Below the pieces are notes generated by a model. That model did no database searches and was not told the DNA's origin. It saw only the letters and a program-made list of their open reading frames with translations. Below, piece by piece: positions 20,314-31,864 of a DNA stretch of 37,687 nt; positions within the stretch are counted from its first letter, which is position 1, and every line of letters begins with the position of its first letter. The stretch spans positions 466,973 through 504,659 of the forward strand of contig ML976707.1 of the NCBI GenBank assembly GCA_010015655.1, given 5' to 3'. The translations under genes and the position numbers were made by a program. Source of the DNA: Bimuria novae-zelandiae CBS 107.79 (taxonomy: Eukaryota; Ascomycota; Dothideomycetes; Pleosporales; Didymosphaeriaceae).

Positions 20314-22377
20314 TTAGTTCTGGCGCTCATTCTCAGCATAAGGGCTCTTGTCCGGATCACCGATGACAGTATGATCCAGCGTCTGACTGCCCACACGCTC
20401 CGCAACCCCCATAACCAAGTCCCACGCATCACGCTCGTCGGCCGCGCTCACAGGGCCACAGTCGCCGTCGAGATTAACCCACCAGTCACCCTGGTCGTCC
20501 TCATCCTCAACTTTCTCCGGGTCCTCGGGGTTCTCGACCTCCTTCTGACGCAGAAGAGTAGACAGCGGGGCCCCATTCGCAGCGATCCAATAGGCCTTAT
20601 GGAACCTCCGCTCGCTAGCCGGCATCTCTTTTCCCCAGGTGCGCACGAGACGGAGGTGACCTAGAGAGACCATCAAGTTGAGCCATGCGCGCTGGCAGGG
20701 CGTGAACGTGATCCAGTGGATCCAGTCGTGCTCGAACCAGTGGAAGCCGTACGTGCCGATGGTCGTGGTGCCTAGCTCAGTGGACTCCGTGGAAGAGGGG
20801 AATGGATTAGTCGCATTGTGCAAGACGAGGAGGCTGAGAGAGGTGCCTTCGGAGATGAAGCCGCGCGTGTGGTGGACGAAGCGGGTGGAGATTACTGGAA
20901 TGGGATACGCAGGCGGCATAGCGGTGCTGGAGGTAAGGAGACAGCCGTGAGTGATGTTGTCGAGCCAGGCTTGTCTGTTATGCATTAGTATCGCGGTTCA
21001 TGATGTGAGGAGAGAAACACTTACGCCCAGTGGCAGCCGGTGACCTCGGGAACAATCTCGTAGAGCAGGACTTCGGCGTGGTACTCGCTGTAGGAGCTCA
21101 CGATGGGCCGTTCAGGCTGCTTGGCGATCTCGGGGCGCTTGGAGCGGGCGAGGTCTTGGAAAATCTGCGTCGAAGGGTCGTGGTGGTACTCGATGCTCCT
21201 CACGAAGCGTGCGTCGATGTTTCCTCTGCCCTCCTCGCCAGCGATGTCGTCCGGTACGTGGCCCAGCTCGGGATCCTCCACATAGGCGCTGCCCCCGGAT
21301 TCCTCGCCAGATTCTGCTGAGTGACCCGACGATGCTGCATCTGCTGGTGGCTGACCAGCAGGTAAAGAGGAGGAGGAGGAGTGTACCGGCGGTGCACTGG
21401 GCGTTGCGTAGGGTGAGTAGTATCCCGGCGAGGGAGTGTACGCAGGCGCCATGTTCGGATGCGAGGTCGGAGTCTGCGCAAAGGTGGAAGGGTACCCAGG
21501 CTGGATGTTTGGTGCGCTGCCGAAGAACTGGTAGCCCGTAGGCGTGTTGGACTGATGCGACATCGACATGCCAGACTGTCCAGGCATCGCCGTGTTCAAG
21601 AATGCCGGGCCAGGCCCGCCTCCAAGACCCTGGATAATCCCATATCCAGCTGCCTCGAAGCCAGATTGCGCCTGCGGCCTCTGACCAAGCTGCACCAGAA
21701 ATCCGGGTGCAGAGGAGGTGAAATCCGGTATTTCGTTCGAACTCACGAACCGATACGGACGACTGCTCTCCCCAACCTGCGGAGTGTACCCAGGCTGGGG
21801 CATGCAGGCCACGGCTTCCAACTGCGAAGCATCGCGTCTCGAGTCATGCGCGGGACGGCGCCTGGTGTCGTATGGATGGTACGCCGTGCGCTGATTGTCT
21901 CTACGGTGGGCCGAAGCCCTGCGAGCCCTTGAGGTGGGAACCGACCTCGGCGGAGGTCTCATCGTCGCCACATGATCACTGTGGCCCAGTGTTAGCACGC
22001 ATGAACTATCAACGCGAACAGCGTTGAGTGGATACATACTCAATTATACGCTGTCCATATGCAGGGTCCTGAGGAATAGGAGTGCCACTGGGCTGCGCTG
22101 AAGCAGGCGAACTTCCAAGCGTGTACTGCGCTGGGTTAAACCCCAGTGGAGGTTGGCGCGCCGGAGGAGCAATGTTGGAAGGGCCTGCAAGTGATGTCAG
22201 GCCGGGCTGTTGCTGGGAACGACTGGCGTTGGAGCTGGGTATGACACCATCGTCGCTGTCTAGGTCTTCGAAGGACCACATGCGGCCGTTGGTGTATCCG
22301 TTGGTGTATCCGTTGGCCCCGTTGTGGCCGCCGTTCTGCCCGTTCGTCGGTCTTGATCCATTTGGCCGTCCTGTCAT
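20314..22377 (-). CDS. Low-complexity fungal protein of unknown function
   Basis: Three coding exons (22377-22040, 21978-21025, 20974-20314) encode 650 residues; introns of 61 bases (GTATGT donor, GCTAAC branch site) and 50 bases (GTAAGT donor, ACTAAT branch site) keep frame. The N-terminal two thirds are disordered: an Asn/Gly-rich opening with NGYTNGYTNG, then long Gln/Pro/Ser/Tyr-rich stretches (PAYTPSPGYYSPYATP). The C-terminal 230 residues look folded (YSEYHAEVLLYEIVPEVTG, GTYGFHWFEHDWIHWITFTP), but I do not recognise the domain. The start is uncertain. A further exon, 22895-22858 (MDRHFCATCPRGR), joined through a 422-base intron to 22435, also keeps frame and would give 682 residues with a short Cys-containing N-terminus. 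Intrinsic disorder plus an aromatic C-terminal domain suggests a regulatory protein, but this is only an inference. Confidence 0.75.
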
Positions 22378-23004
22378 TGCTGCACTTGTGATACCTCTTT
22401 CGTTGCTGGTCGCCTGCTTCTTGATCCGAACCGATCTGCACACAAGAAAGTGTCAGTAAGGCTTCCTTTGGAACAACGCGCGACGAGGGGCGAGTCGAAA
22501 GAAGGAACTGAGCAAGTCGAGCGGGCAAGGCGGTATCTATGCAGACCAGCTGCGAAATCTAGGTGACACGGGATCTCGACAACATAATCTCGGTACCGTA
22601 AGATTTGACTTGAATCCGTGGTGAAGGACAGACGCAAGTCAATTTGGTGGGCGGGCTGAGCTTCTGTGAAGAGGAATTGCTGGCAGCGGGGGCGACATCA
22701 AAGGATTTCCGGCTTCACAGCCGTATAGTGCTGGCAGCAGACCTATGCAACTACGGTGGGAGAAAGAGAGAACTACGTTTGTAACGGTGAAGCGGAGGAA
22801 ATGAGGGTGGGAGATTGCCATAGTTCTGGAAACACAGAAGCCAGGTGAAAGACTTACCTGCCGCGAGGGCATGTGGCACAGAAATGCCTGTCCATGTTGG
22901 GCAGGCCATGGTCAGACCGAGGAAGAAGAAGACACTTTTCAGACAGGTCTTGGAGTTGTTTCTGTTCGTGTAAGAATGGTGAATTGGCTAGGTGGATAAG
23001 GGCG

Positions 23005-23014
23005 CCTATATAGG
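23005..23014. promoter_or_regulatory. CCTATATAGG: CArG-box-like palindrome / TATA element
   Basis: The ten-base palindrome fits CC(A/T)6GG, the binding consensus of SRF-type MADS-box factors, and contains a TATA core. It lies about 110 bases upstream of the possible upstream ATG (22895) of the minus-strand gene, where a core promoter would be expected. One isolated site is weak evidence. Confidence 0.35.
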
Positions 23015-23152
23015 CCGTAGACTAGTGGGGGGCTCCTTCCGTGCACCGGATGCTCCAGTAACAATTCCGATGCCGGGTGGAGGTACCAACGCACCCGTGG
23101 ACTCAATCAAGCCAAAGCCGTATCCAAATTCCACACTAAGATCCAGGATTGT

Positions 23153-25543
23153 CTACTCCACCTCTTCCTCCTGTACGCTCAAGTTACTCACGCTACCCTC
23201 CAAGCCCGTGCTCTCCTGTTTGAGCATGCTAGTCTTCTTACCCTTGGACCTAGGTTTGCGCTTCTTCCCAGTTCCCTCTGTGATCGGAGGAGCATCACGT
23301 ACCCAGCGCGAGATTGCCTCGGCGCGCTCGGTGGAGATGGGATACTCGCGCCCGTCATCCTGCGCCCACCTCTTCGGAGCGGGTGGAGGACTGGCCGGAC
23401 GTCCATTTGCTGACGCCTCTGTAGGAGACCCACCGGTGTTCTTCGCACGCTGTTCTGCCTCCTCGTCTTCTTTGAAGCGGCGTTCGCGGGCCCGGACAGC
23501 GCGTTGGAACGACTCCTCATCGACAACGCGCTCGTCAGCTAGGGCCTCGAGGATTGCTTCGTGCTTCTGACGTTCGCGCTTCTGAGCTTCCGTCTCTTGA
23601 CGCTCGCTCTTGCTGGGATCAGAAGAGCCGTTCTTGCCATGGCCGGGAAGTGGGGCTGGACGGCATAGTTTCTCCCACGAGGTAGACAGACCGATCCAGT
23701 TCCCAGCTCTACGAAGAACTTCGATCCAGTCCGCCCGTGCAGGCGAGCGCGCAGCGAGGAAAATCGGATACCCGTCGCAGACACGTGCCAGACGAGCTGC
23801 ATTATGTGCATGGCGCTGCAGCTCCTTGGCGGGCGTCTGTACGAGCGCGTGGCACAACAAGAGTGAATGCAGCGCATCCGTGAGCAGCGGGTGATACGTA
23901 ATGCTCTCGTGAGAATCTGCAAAAGCAGTTGCTGCGGCCGATGCTGCCGATGTGGAGCCATCCTTGGCCCCGGCGTGTGGAAACGGAGGGAGCGACGCTG
24001 GAGGGGCTGTCTCAAAGAGCTGCGATATCTTGAAGATCTCTGGTGGTGGAAGTTTCGGCCAAGAATTACGATCATGGCCACGAGAACCACGATGAGGGAC
24101 AAGGGCTTCCGAAACAGGCGAGGCGGGGTTGGAGGCAGAGTCTAACAGACGGTTCACGGGTTTGTTGAGGCCGTCCTTTGAATACGAAGCGTTGGCTGAA
24201 CCCTCGAGGCGTCGTAGGAACTCTTCAGCGACGTCGGCGGATATGCCAGGCGTGTAATCGAAATGTGACAGGAAAGCCTTGTAATCACGCAGAGCGCGTT
24301 TGGCGTTCTGTCGTACCTGTTGGCGTGCTTCGGCGCGGCGGCGATTTCCTTCTATTTCTTCAGGAGTTTCGGGGGTTGGTGGTTGCCCTGCGGCGACTTG
24401 AGCCTCCCGCTCTGCTGCTGCTTCTTCTGCCTCCCTCAATCCTTCCAACGCGCCATGCACGTGCTGACAGCCAATGGTGAAGTAAACGCCCGCACGGTGG
24501 AACAGCAGCTGCGCTTCCAGCGAATTCGGCTGGTCCTCGTCGGCGATCTTGATCTCCTGCCTCCAGTCGCGTCCGTGTTGCTCTTGCAAGGATCTGGCCA
24601 GGACCAGCTGATCCTTGCCCGCGCGGTGCTGGGCATTGATGTATCGCGCCACAGCCAATGCCTCGGAGAGATCCCTCGCAGAGTTGACATAGTCTTCCTT
24701 GAAGATGCGCGTCAATGCTCTTGTGCGCAGCGGCGAGCCGTCGCTCGGGCGCTCTGCTATTATCTCGTTCAGCGTGTCCAGGGGCGTGCATTGGGCCATC
24801 ATGCGCGACGGGATCTTCTCGTGGAAGAAGTGCACGTATCTGGCATCGACGTCGTTGGGGTTCCGCTGCAGTACGAACTGCGCCACGTCTTCCAGCGTCG
24901 AGGCCGACTGCATCGTCGCGACGCTGGCGGCAATCTCGTCCAGGTGGTACGCCTGGCTCAGCTTGGCCGTCGCCAGCTCGCGCATTCGGTGCTTGCGCTC
25001 CCTGCTCAGCTTCGCATTGCCCCCGTGCCCGCCGTACCCAATGCCCAGCGCCGCCGCGCCGCCCAGCATGCCATTGCCCGCGTTCAGCGAGTTGCTGAGG
25101 GCGGCCGACGTGAGGCCGCTGGTGGCGCGCACGGCGAGGTTCGTCGCCTCGTCGACGGCCTTGCGGATCTTGACGAGGTCGTAGAAGACGGCGGGGTCGA
25201 TGGGGTGCGGGCGCGGCGAGAGGTAGTTGCTGTGCGCCAACGACTCGAGCACCTCGGGCGGGAGCTGCAGCCAGGGGCCGTGAAAGGAAGAAATGTAGCG
25301 CCAATGCCTGCACCAGCCCAGTCAGCTCCTGTCTCGCGATGCTGCAGTCTGAAGAAATCCAGCGACGTGCCTCGACGAGACCTACTTATTGCGACAAATT
25401 ATCAGCGCCGACGTCGACTGTTCTGGCGGCGGCGGCGGCGGCGGCGTTGTCTTCTTCGCGGTGCCGTTGGCCGTCTGGGCCGTGCTGGTGCCGCTTCCAT
25501 TCGCAGGAGAGTCAACCTGTGCGCTCTTCTTTTTCTTCGCCAT
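23153..25543 (-). CDS. Conserved-looking fungal protein of unknown function
   Basis: Two exons (25543-25386 and 25307-23153) with a 78-base intron (GTAGGT donor, GCTGAC branch site, GTGCAG acceptor) encode 770 residues. The first ATG gives MAKKKKSAQVD, followed by a poly-Pro run (TTPPPPPPPEQ). The central region is helical (about residues 60-350: LDEIAASVATMQSASTLEDV, TRIFKEDYVNSARDLSEAL), perhaps with TPR-like helical pairs, then Ala/Glu-rich coiled-coil sequence (REAEEAAAEREAQ). The C-terminal part holds another helical block, a long charged helix (RQETEAQKRERQKHEAILEA) and a basic tail (GKKRKPRSKGKK) that could serve as a nuclear localisation signal. There is no signal peptide or membrane segment. 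I cannot assign a family with confidence. Long frames on the opposite strand and in frame +2 are shadows caused by its high GC content. Confidence 0.85.
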
Positions 25544-26831
25544 GTTGTCAGAGCGAGTGAAAAATTGAATCAACTGTCAGAGTGTCGCCGGTTGCGCAGC
25601 TTGAGGTTTGTTGTCTGAATAATAATTTCGATATGCCAAGAAGCGGCGGGCAGATGGGCACGTACGTTCCCGCGCGGCAAGTGACCTCACCACTGGCTCT
25701 GGTCTCTTTCTTTGTTACGCTCGCGACGCTGCCATTCTTTCACCGACTCTCGCATTGCTCTTACTTTATCTGCTCGAGTTATGGTGGAAGAACTCCAATA
25801 CCTGCTGGAACAGACCAGAGCTACATCTTCTTCACCATCTTCACTGCTGCTCAACCATCAGCATCATCATGATACATGCGCAGCAAGCATGCACGAGGAT
25901 TGACTGCGCGGCTTTTCCGTGCCTACCTACCGATATATAGATATTCTACACCGGACACCTGCACCTGCATGTGCACCTGGGCACCTGGGTGGCCACCTCT
26001 AGCTCCACTGCTCCAGGGCTCGGCTCCAGGGCTCGGCTCCAGCGTTCCAGGGCTGCACCTGCGTCACGTGATCGTCAAAACCAAACATGAAGAACGAACC
26101 GCAATGAACTACCCTGGAAGACATCCCAGCGGTCGCTTATACAAAAATACGTGTTTGCATCCTGTCTCAATTTCTTTGATTCCATTCCCGTGAGTTGTCG
26201 CGCGCGCTGAAGATCGCTGGAACAGCATTTTTGTGACCAACGCTGCCGAATGCCCCTCGGAACGGCTCGTCGCTTAAGTTAGTGTGCAGTAGCCATTGCT
26301 GATCATAGATCTTCACTTACAAAAGCTCCAAGCAATCATACAAACGCGCCTTGGGCAAGCCTGAGTGCACGAGCTGAGGTGAGCTTTGTTCACCAACTTC
26401 GATGTGTAATTCTTACCATGCAGAAATATGCACCGCGATAGCTTTTCAACGCGCATCTTCACACGCGGCGGGCTCGTATAATCGACAGTTGATCTCGGCG
26501 TGGCCGATGGCATATGTGCTTATGTACGTCGAAAAAGTCATGGTCTCGACGCAAGGCTTTCTTTGCACTTCACCCCACACCTTGATCGACGACAACACGG
26601 ACATCTAGCATAATCGGCCATGCAGATTTACACAGCCCAGAATGAGCCTGAAAATTCCCTGCCTTCACATCTCGAATTAGAAGTTCAGGGGACTTTTCTA
26701 CCAGCTTCTCCTTGTTTAGGCTGTTTTCCTATGCATCCCACGTCTCTTGATAAGCAGCACACCTGCACTTATCATGTACAGGTCCAATCAGGACTGCGCT
26801 TGGGTGTGGCTGTCAGCACTCTGACATGGAA
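25544..26831. other. Intergenic region before the nested transposon block
   Basis: No gene is recognised in about 1.3 kb. It holds the promoter of the minus-strand gene starting at 25543 and a short GC-rich tandem repeat, TCCAGGGCTCGGC, at 26012-26024 and 26025-26037. Several short open frames lack any family feature. Confidence 0.45.
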
Positions 26832-27379
26832 CTCGCCCCACACGCCAACCGGATGTTGGCCCTGCGCAGCCCAACGTAACTTCGTAGCCTCACGTAACTT
26901 TACGCTATAGATTTTTCTGTTTTATTAATAAATAACCTATAACTATACCTAAATATTATAGTAAAAGCCATAAAATTAAGTAGTGTATTTTTAATTATTT
27001 TTTTAGGTTTTTTTTAGCTTAAAAATACTTAATTTTATAGCTATAGTACGCGAATAAAGTATACTTATTTTATAATTTTAAGCGCGTGCTAGAGGCTAGA
27101 TTAGCTATTATAACTATAATAGCACGAATCTACGACTCTTAAAGATTTAGAATAAAACTTTAAAGTTATATATATATTACTATAATACTATTAGTAACCA
27201 ACTCCACAAGCGAGTGACCGGCATAAGCGAGTGATCGGAAATGCCAAGACCCTATTAAAACGTACACTCTACACGATAGTATAGAACACGTATAAATAGT
27301 TATAAGAAATTATAGTAGGCTAATTTACTTAGAATTTACTTTTACTTCTTTTTTACACGTGCGTAAATTATACCTAACC

Positions 27380-28960
27380 TTACTATAGCGCCTATAGCGC
27401 TATTAAGTTAATTTACCTTTATTAGCGCGTATACTTTTTTTTTCTTTTTTTTTTTACTACGCGTCGTAAAGTCCTTTAAAGTAGTTAGTTACTAGCTATT
27501 AGTAGCTATAAAAACTCCTTCTTACTATAATTACTTTTTTTTATATAATTTTCATCGTGTAGCAGCCTTATTAGTAGCTTAAAGCTTAATAATTTACTTT
27601 TACGCTAATACTAGCTTATACGCTACTACTACTACGCCTTTTACTATCTTTTTAAAGACCTTAATTAGGCTTATTAGGGAACTATCTAAGTGCCTTTAAA
27701 TCCTCTCCTTTACTAGCGTTAATTATAACCTAAATTCTAAAGTGTTACTAGGCGTCTATAACTGCTATAGGCTACTATTAGCTACTAGTAGTAGTAGTAT
27801 ATATAGGTAAACGTTAAGCTTTAATATTATTACTTTTAGGTTAAGAGAAATACGACTAGCGCCTTAAAAGTTTTTTTAAATATTACTTTAAGTAATTATA
27901 GCCTTAAAAGTAGTAATAAAATAAGATAAAAACTTAATTTTAGTAATATACGTAATATAGTTACGTATTAGATCCTTAGCTTAGCGCCTATACGCCTTCT
28001 TTAATAGCGAGAAACATCCTATATCTAGTAGCTATAAGAGGTACGATAAATATAGAGGTATATAAAGAGTAATAATCTTATTATTCTTATAGTATTACTA
28101 AAATTTAAGTAAGTTATAGCTCTTATACCTATTAATAATAAGTAGCTAATAGCTACTAATAATATACTTTTTTATATACGCGTTAAAGTGCTTTAGCTAT
28201 TATAAACTAAGCCTATATATTATCTAGCTATTTTTAGAGACTATAATAACCTAATTATAAGGTAGATCCTTCTCTTTATACTAGATAGAGAGGTGGTGCT
28301 TGCCCTAAAAGATAAAGAAGAGTAGAATTGCCTAGCCTATTACATTAATACCCTAAATAATTATAGTCTACTTTTAGTTACCTTACTACACTCTCTTTAG
28401 CTTATTTTAACGCTTAAAGCTTATAATAAGTACTCTAATTAATATTATACCTATTATAAAGCTAGTCTTATTAAAGTTATAGGTATCTTTATCTAGGATA
28501 CTATACTTGGCTTTGGTATTCTTTACAAGCTAGAACTAGCCCTGTATAACTTTAGAATCTTTATAGAGGGCTTTCTTATAGTTATACTTTTAATTAAACT
28601 TAACTTAAACCTCTAATTAGCGCTTTACAAAGTTTATAGTTTAGTTTAAGCTAATAGACTAGCGCCGCAACTTAATTAATAAAGAATTAGCTATATCTTT
28701 AATAGTAGTAAGCTAGGGCGAAAATTCTCGCGTATCTAAATTAAGTATATACTAAATAATTACCTACTCTTCTATTAGAAGGAAATTTATAAAGTTAGAT
28801 ACATAATTACGTTAAAAGGTAGTTCTAGCGCGGTTTTATTATAGTGTACTTTTAGTAACGCTATAGACCACTATAGCGCGTAAAATTAAGATTAGTACGT
28901 CTTTTTTAATAACTTAAAGCGTAAGCTATAATTAAGCTTCTTTAATTTTAGTAACTAGTT
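27380..28960 (-). pseudogene. Fot1-type transposase remnant of the nested element
   Basis: On the minus strand near 28480-28520 the first-Asp motif survives as YNFNKTSFIIGI (expected YNxDExGF). Further on there are ASTTSLSSIKR-like residues, then LGLVYNS, and a C-terminal RRRIGAKLRI segment as found after the PLD motif of Fot1 proteins. Many stops occur; the ends given are approximate. Confidence 0.65.
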
Positions 28961-29019
28961 AGGTGGTTAAAATATCGCGTTAAAGTATAGGTAATAGTAC
29001 GTTTTAATAGGATCTTGAC

Positions 29020-29105
29020 ATTTCCGGTTACTCGCTTATGCCGGTCACTCGCTTATGCCGATCACTCGCTTATGCCGGTCACTCGCTTATGCCGGTCACT
29101 CGCTT
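29020..29105. repeat. Five 17-base iterons at the right end of the nested element
   Basis: Five tandem copies of a 17-base unit (AAGCGAGTGACCGGCAT on the minus strand, with single-base variants) end next to the terminal CTCCAC. At the left end of the element, 27208-27240, only two copies are present. They are probably transposase-binding sites. Confidence 0.88.
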
Positions 29106-30600
29106 GTGGAGTACGTTATACTATACTTTATACTATAGTTAAAAGGTGCTACTTAATTTATCCTTAATTATACGTACCCTAATAGTAAAGCTCCCTTACT
29201 TAGTAAGAACTAACTATTGTAATAGCTATTAAGAAATTTAAACTATTATTATATAAAGTAGAAGTCGCAACATGTTAATTATATAGCAATAATAATATTT
29301 AAAGCTTATAGCTATTATTATATTAAGTTTAAAAAGGTAATATACACCTATAGCGTTACCCTATTAAATACCTATAATATAAACAAAACTGGCTTCTGTA
29401 TAGGCGTTACTAGTAATAAATAAATTATTGCTATATCTCTGCGTTAGAGTTATCTTATAATTATTTTATAATTATTAAATTAATCTCTAGTAATAAAGAG
29501 GTGCTTAAACTAATACTTATTATATAGGGCATTAATTACTTTTATTACTAGTATATAAATACGACTACACTTATTAGCTATTTAATTATTATATTAATAT
29601 TAAAATAGGCTAATAACTTTATTTTAATAAAATAAATAAAGTTTTTTAAAATATAAACGCGCGCACGCTAAAAAGGCGTATAATAATTATTTATATTTAA
29701 TAAATTTAATAGCTACTTTACTATTAAGTTTATATAGTTTTATAATAATTATGAGATACTTTCTTTTTAATTACTAGTATATTTATTATATTATTTATAG
29801 CCTCTAGATATTATCTATTTTTAGCTATTAAAGCAGAATTATAAAAAAGCTGTAAAAATAGCTACTTAAACTAGATATATAGACTTTAATAAAGTTAAAT
29901 TTTTTATATATAATTTATAAGATTAAAATAACTATATTTAAGCGTAAAATAAGTTAAAGCAACTAAGAGAAAGCTAGGATTTTTTTTAATTTAAAGCTTA
30001 TTTATATATAGTTACTAGTACCTATTTAAACGCTATTCCTATTAGTTCTATTTACTATTAATTTAAGCCCTATTACTAATATACTTATAGTATATTAATA
30101 ATAGTATTAAAAAATGTCGTACGTCTTACAGAGAAGTAATATACTAAGTAAAAAACTTATAAAATTTTTAAAAAGCTTATAATTACTAATTAATAATCTT
30201 ACGCTAGCTAAGCGCGATCTTATAAATATTATTATAGTAGCTTAATAATAATAAAAGTAGATTAAAGATAAAAGACTAGTATAAAAAAGTAGTATAATAA
30301 GTAATTAATTAGCGTGTAGAGCTTAAGGCTTAAAAGGTTACTTAAAAGGCTATAAAAACGTACAAGGACGCCTACTTGCAGAGCCTATAAAATCAGCCCT
30401 AATAGGTCCCATCTCTTAGCGAGATGACTATGGATCCTGCCCTATTAGCTACACTAACGCTATTGCATATTATTCTATATAATTAAAATCTAAGCTGTCA
30501 AAAGACCGGATTAATTTTAATTCTCTATACAAAGTTACTTTAGGCTGCGAAGTTACGTTAGGCTGCGCAGGGCCAACCTCCGGTTGGCGTGTAGGGCGAG

Positions 30601-31864
30601 CATTCATGAAACGGCCATCATCACCTTCCTGTAAGTGGCCAGCCTGGCCGTTCGCTTCCTCACTGCTGGGCCTCGGCTGCTCTATCACAATCCCCCCCAG
30701 AACAGTCCAGGATCTGGGACTACGCTGGTAGAATTGCCGGCTCTACTACGTTCAAATACTCCGAAGGTCCTGTTTACAGTTTAGAACGTTTTGGATCGGA
30801 ACCGGGTGAGTTTCTAGCCGGCCCACACGCCACGATTCAGCGCTGTCGCAAAAAGCTTGTCACTCGTTTCCAAGAGATATGACCTCAGGATGCGCTGCTA
30901 CAGACCTATAAACAGAATGTCAGCAGGTGTTTCCAAACGGATCGAGTTGCGCATCACCCGTGACAAGGGTCCAAATGCGCCAATCACTTGTCGAAGCTTA
31001 GCCCCGAGCTTAATGTATACTTCCCTACCTTTCCCTCTGGATGCGGCGGGAAAGCTTGCTAGCGATCACCACATCCGTTCGTCAGCTGGTTCTGATGTGC
31101 GGGGTCTTCACGTTCTGGCACTATCGACGAACGCCTCTTATAAGACAGCACAGTGCAGCATAATATTTCAAATGAGACTGTAGCCTTAAATGCTGAATCA
31201 TCCCAAATCCCAGGACAGTGAATCTACAACTTGGCGACGTTTCAAAGGCTTTGTTACGCGCTCAGCGATCTGCACTCGCACAGCCCTCTGCTCCCAGATT
31301 CTCGGTCCCGTCCAAAACCGGTTAGCTTGGCTATCTCATGAAGAGCGTTCAGCTCAGAGCCACGTCTAGGACTACCCAGCCGGCTTAGTTTTGGACGGCG
31401 CTGCTCGGAGCCACTTCTGTCTCCGTTTTTCTATCCATCTTACTACTGGTAACAGTTGAGCTTGTTGCTATTAACGACAACACTCGAAGGGGGAAGTCTC
31501 CACCAACAAGTCCGAAGCTCATTCGGTGGATTACGGTTTCAACCCAGTGTCCACCGCAAGCCTTGTGGAACTGTGCGTGATCTTTGGGTGTGTGGCCACC
31601 GTGCTCTATTCGATGGTTGGGTCGGGTTATCCACAACACTTAATCCACGACCACTACTGCATCATCCAGTATTTAGGTGTTGATACCGTTCCCGAAGGAC
31701 TAGAAGTCTGTGACCTTCCCTGCACGAGCTAGTTCCACGTGTAAGACCTCACCACTGGTCCCACTCTTTTAGTATACTTATGTCGGTTGCGTCCTAGGTC
31801 TTGCACTCATCCACTACCCCTCTTTCGTCTTTCATTCTCTTTTGCCTTGTGTTCTGAGAACATC
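30601..31864. other. Intergenic region between the transposon and the permease gene
   Basis: No gene is recognised in about 1.26 kb. Composition returns to normal at the transposon edge. A small inverted repeat pairs GTCCAAAAC near 31313 with GTTTTGGAC near 31389. The stretch before 31865 is pyrimidine-rich and must contain the permease promoter. Confidence 0.45.

Larger units (their letters stand above)
27197..29116 (-). mobile_element. Nested Fot1/pogo-like transposon
   Basis: A 1,920-base element is inserted in copy 2, with TA at 27195-27196 and 29117-29118. Its ends are inverted repeats containing CTCCACAAGCGAGTGACCGG, about 40 bases long with a few differences at the extreme left end. 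Comparison with copy 1 reconstructs the empty site: copy 1 has ATTAGCATGCTATAC, copy 2 without the insert and one TA has ATTAGTATACTATAC. The interior is AT-rich with a dead transposase on the minus strand. Confidence 0.9.
26945..30486 (+). pseudogene. Fot1 transposase of copy 2, RIP-degraded and interrupted
   Basis: By alignment with copy 1 the gene starts at 26945, where the ATG has become ATA, and ends at TAA 30484-30486; without the nested element this is 540 codons. At about 29373-29400 the copy-1 motif YNIDETGF reads YNINKTGF: the acidic Asp and Glu have become Asn and Lys, both by G-to-A changes. Stop codons are frequent throughout. The insertion at 27197-29116 separates an N-terminal piece of about 80 codons from the rest. 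Confidence 0.82.
26832..30600 (+). mobile_element. Fot1/pogo-like transposon (copy 2), inverted relative to copy 1 and split by a nested element
   Basis: The ends carry the same TIR as the element at 381 (CTCGCCCCACACGCC at 26832; inverse ending at 30600), with a few changes at each end. Sub-terminal sequence shows that this copy is in the opposite orientation: its right end matches the left end of copy 1. Removing the nested insertion and one TA (1,922 bases) leaves about 1,847 bases, close to the 1,889 of copy 1. No TA flanks either end (left flank GGAA, right flank CATT), so the target duplication is lost or the site was rearranged. The interior is more heavily RIP-mutated than copy 1. Confidence 0.9.

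Noticed and set aside
22992..23570. 192-codon open frame on the plus strand
   Set aside because: It is antisense to the end of the 770-residue gene, is Ser/Arg-rich and has no family feature.
24320..25618. A 432-codon open frame on the plus strand and a 317-codon frame on the minus strand over the gene at 23153-25543
   Set aside because: Both are Arg/Leu/Val or Arg/Pro/Ala-rich shadows of the GC-rich 770-residue gene, which has a splice-supported start and normal composition.
27240..29000. AT-rich block as centromere or inserted mitochondrial DNA
   Set aside because: TIRs, TA flanks and transposase motifs explain it as a RIP-mutated transposon; no mitochondrial gene motifs are seen.
29020..29105. 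CRISPR-like array
   Set aside because: The 17-base units are directly adjacent with no spacers and lie inside a transposon terminus of a eukaryotic genome; they are iterons.
31385..31732. Overlapping short open frames on both strands upstream of the permease gene
   Set aside because: No recognisable features, no conserved-looking exon structure, and both strands open at once suggests chance.
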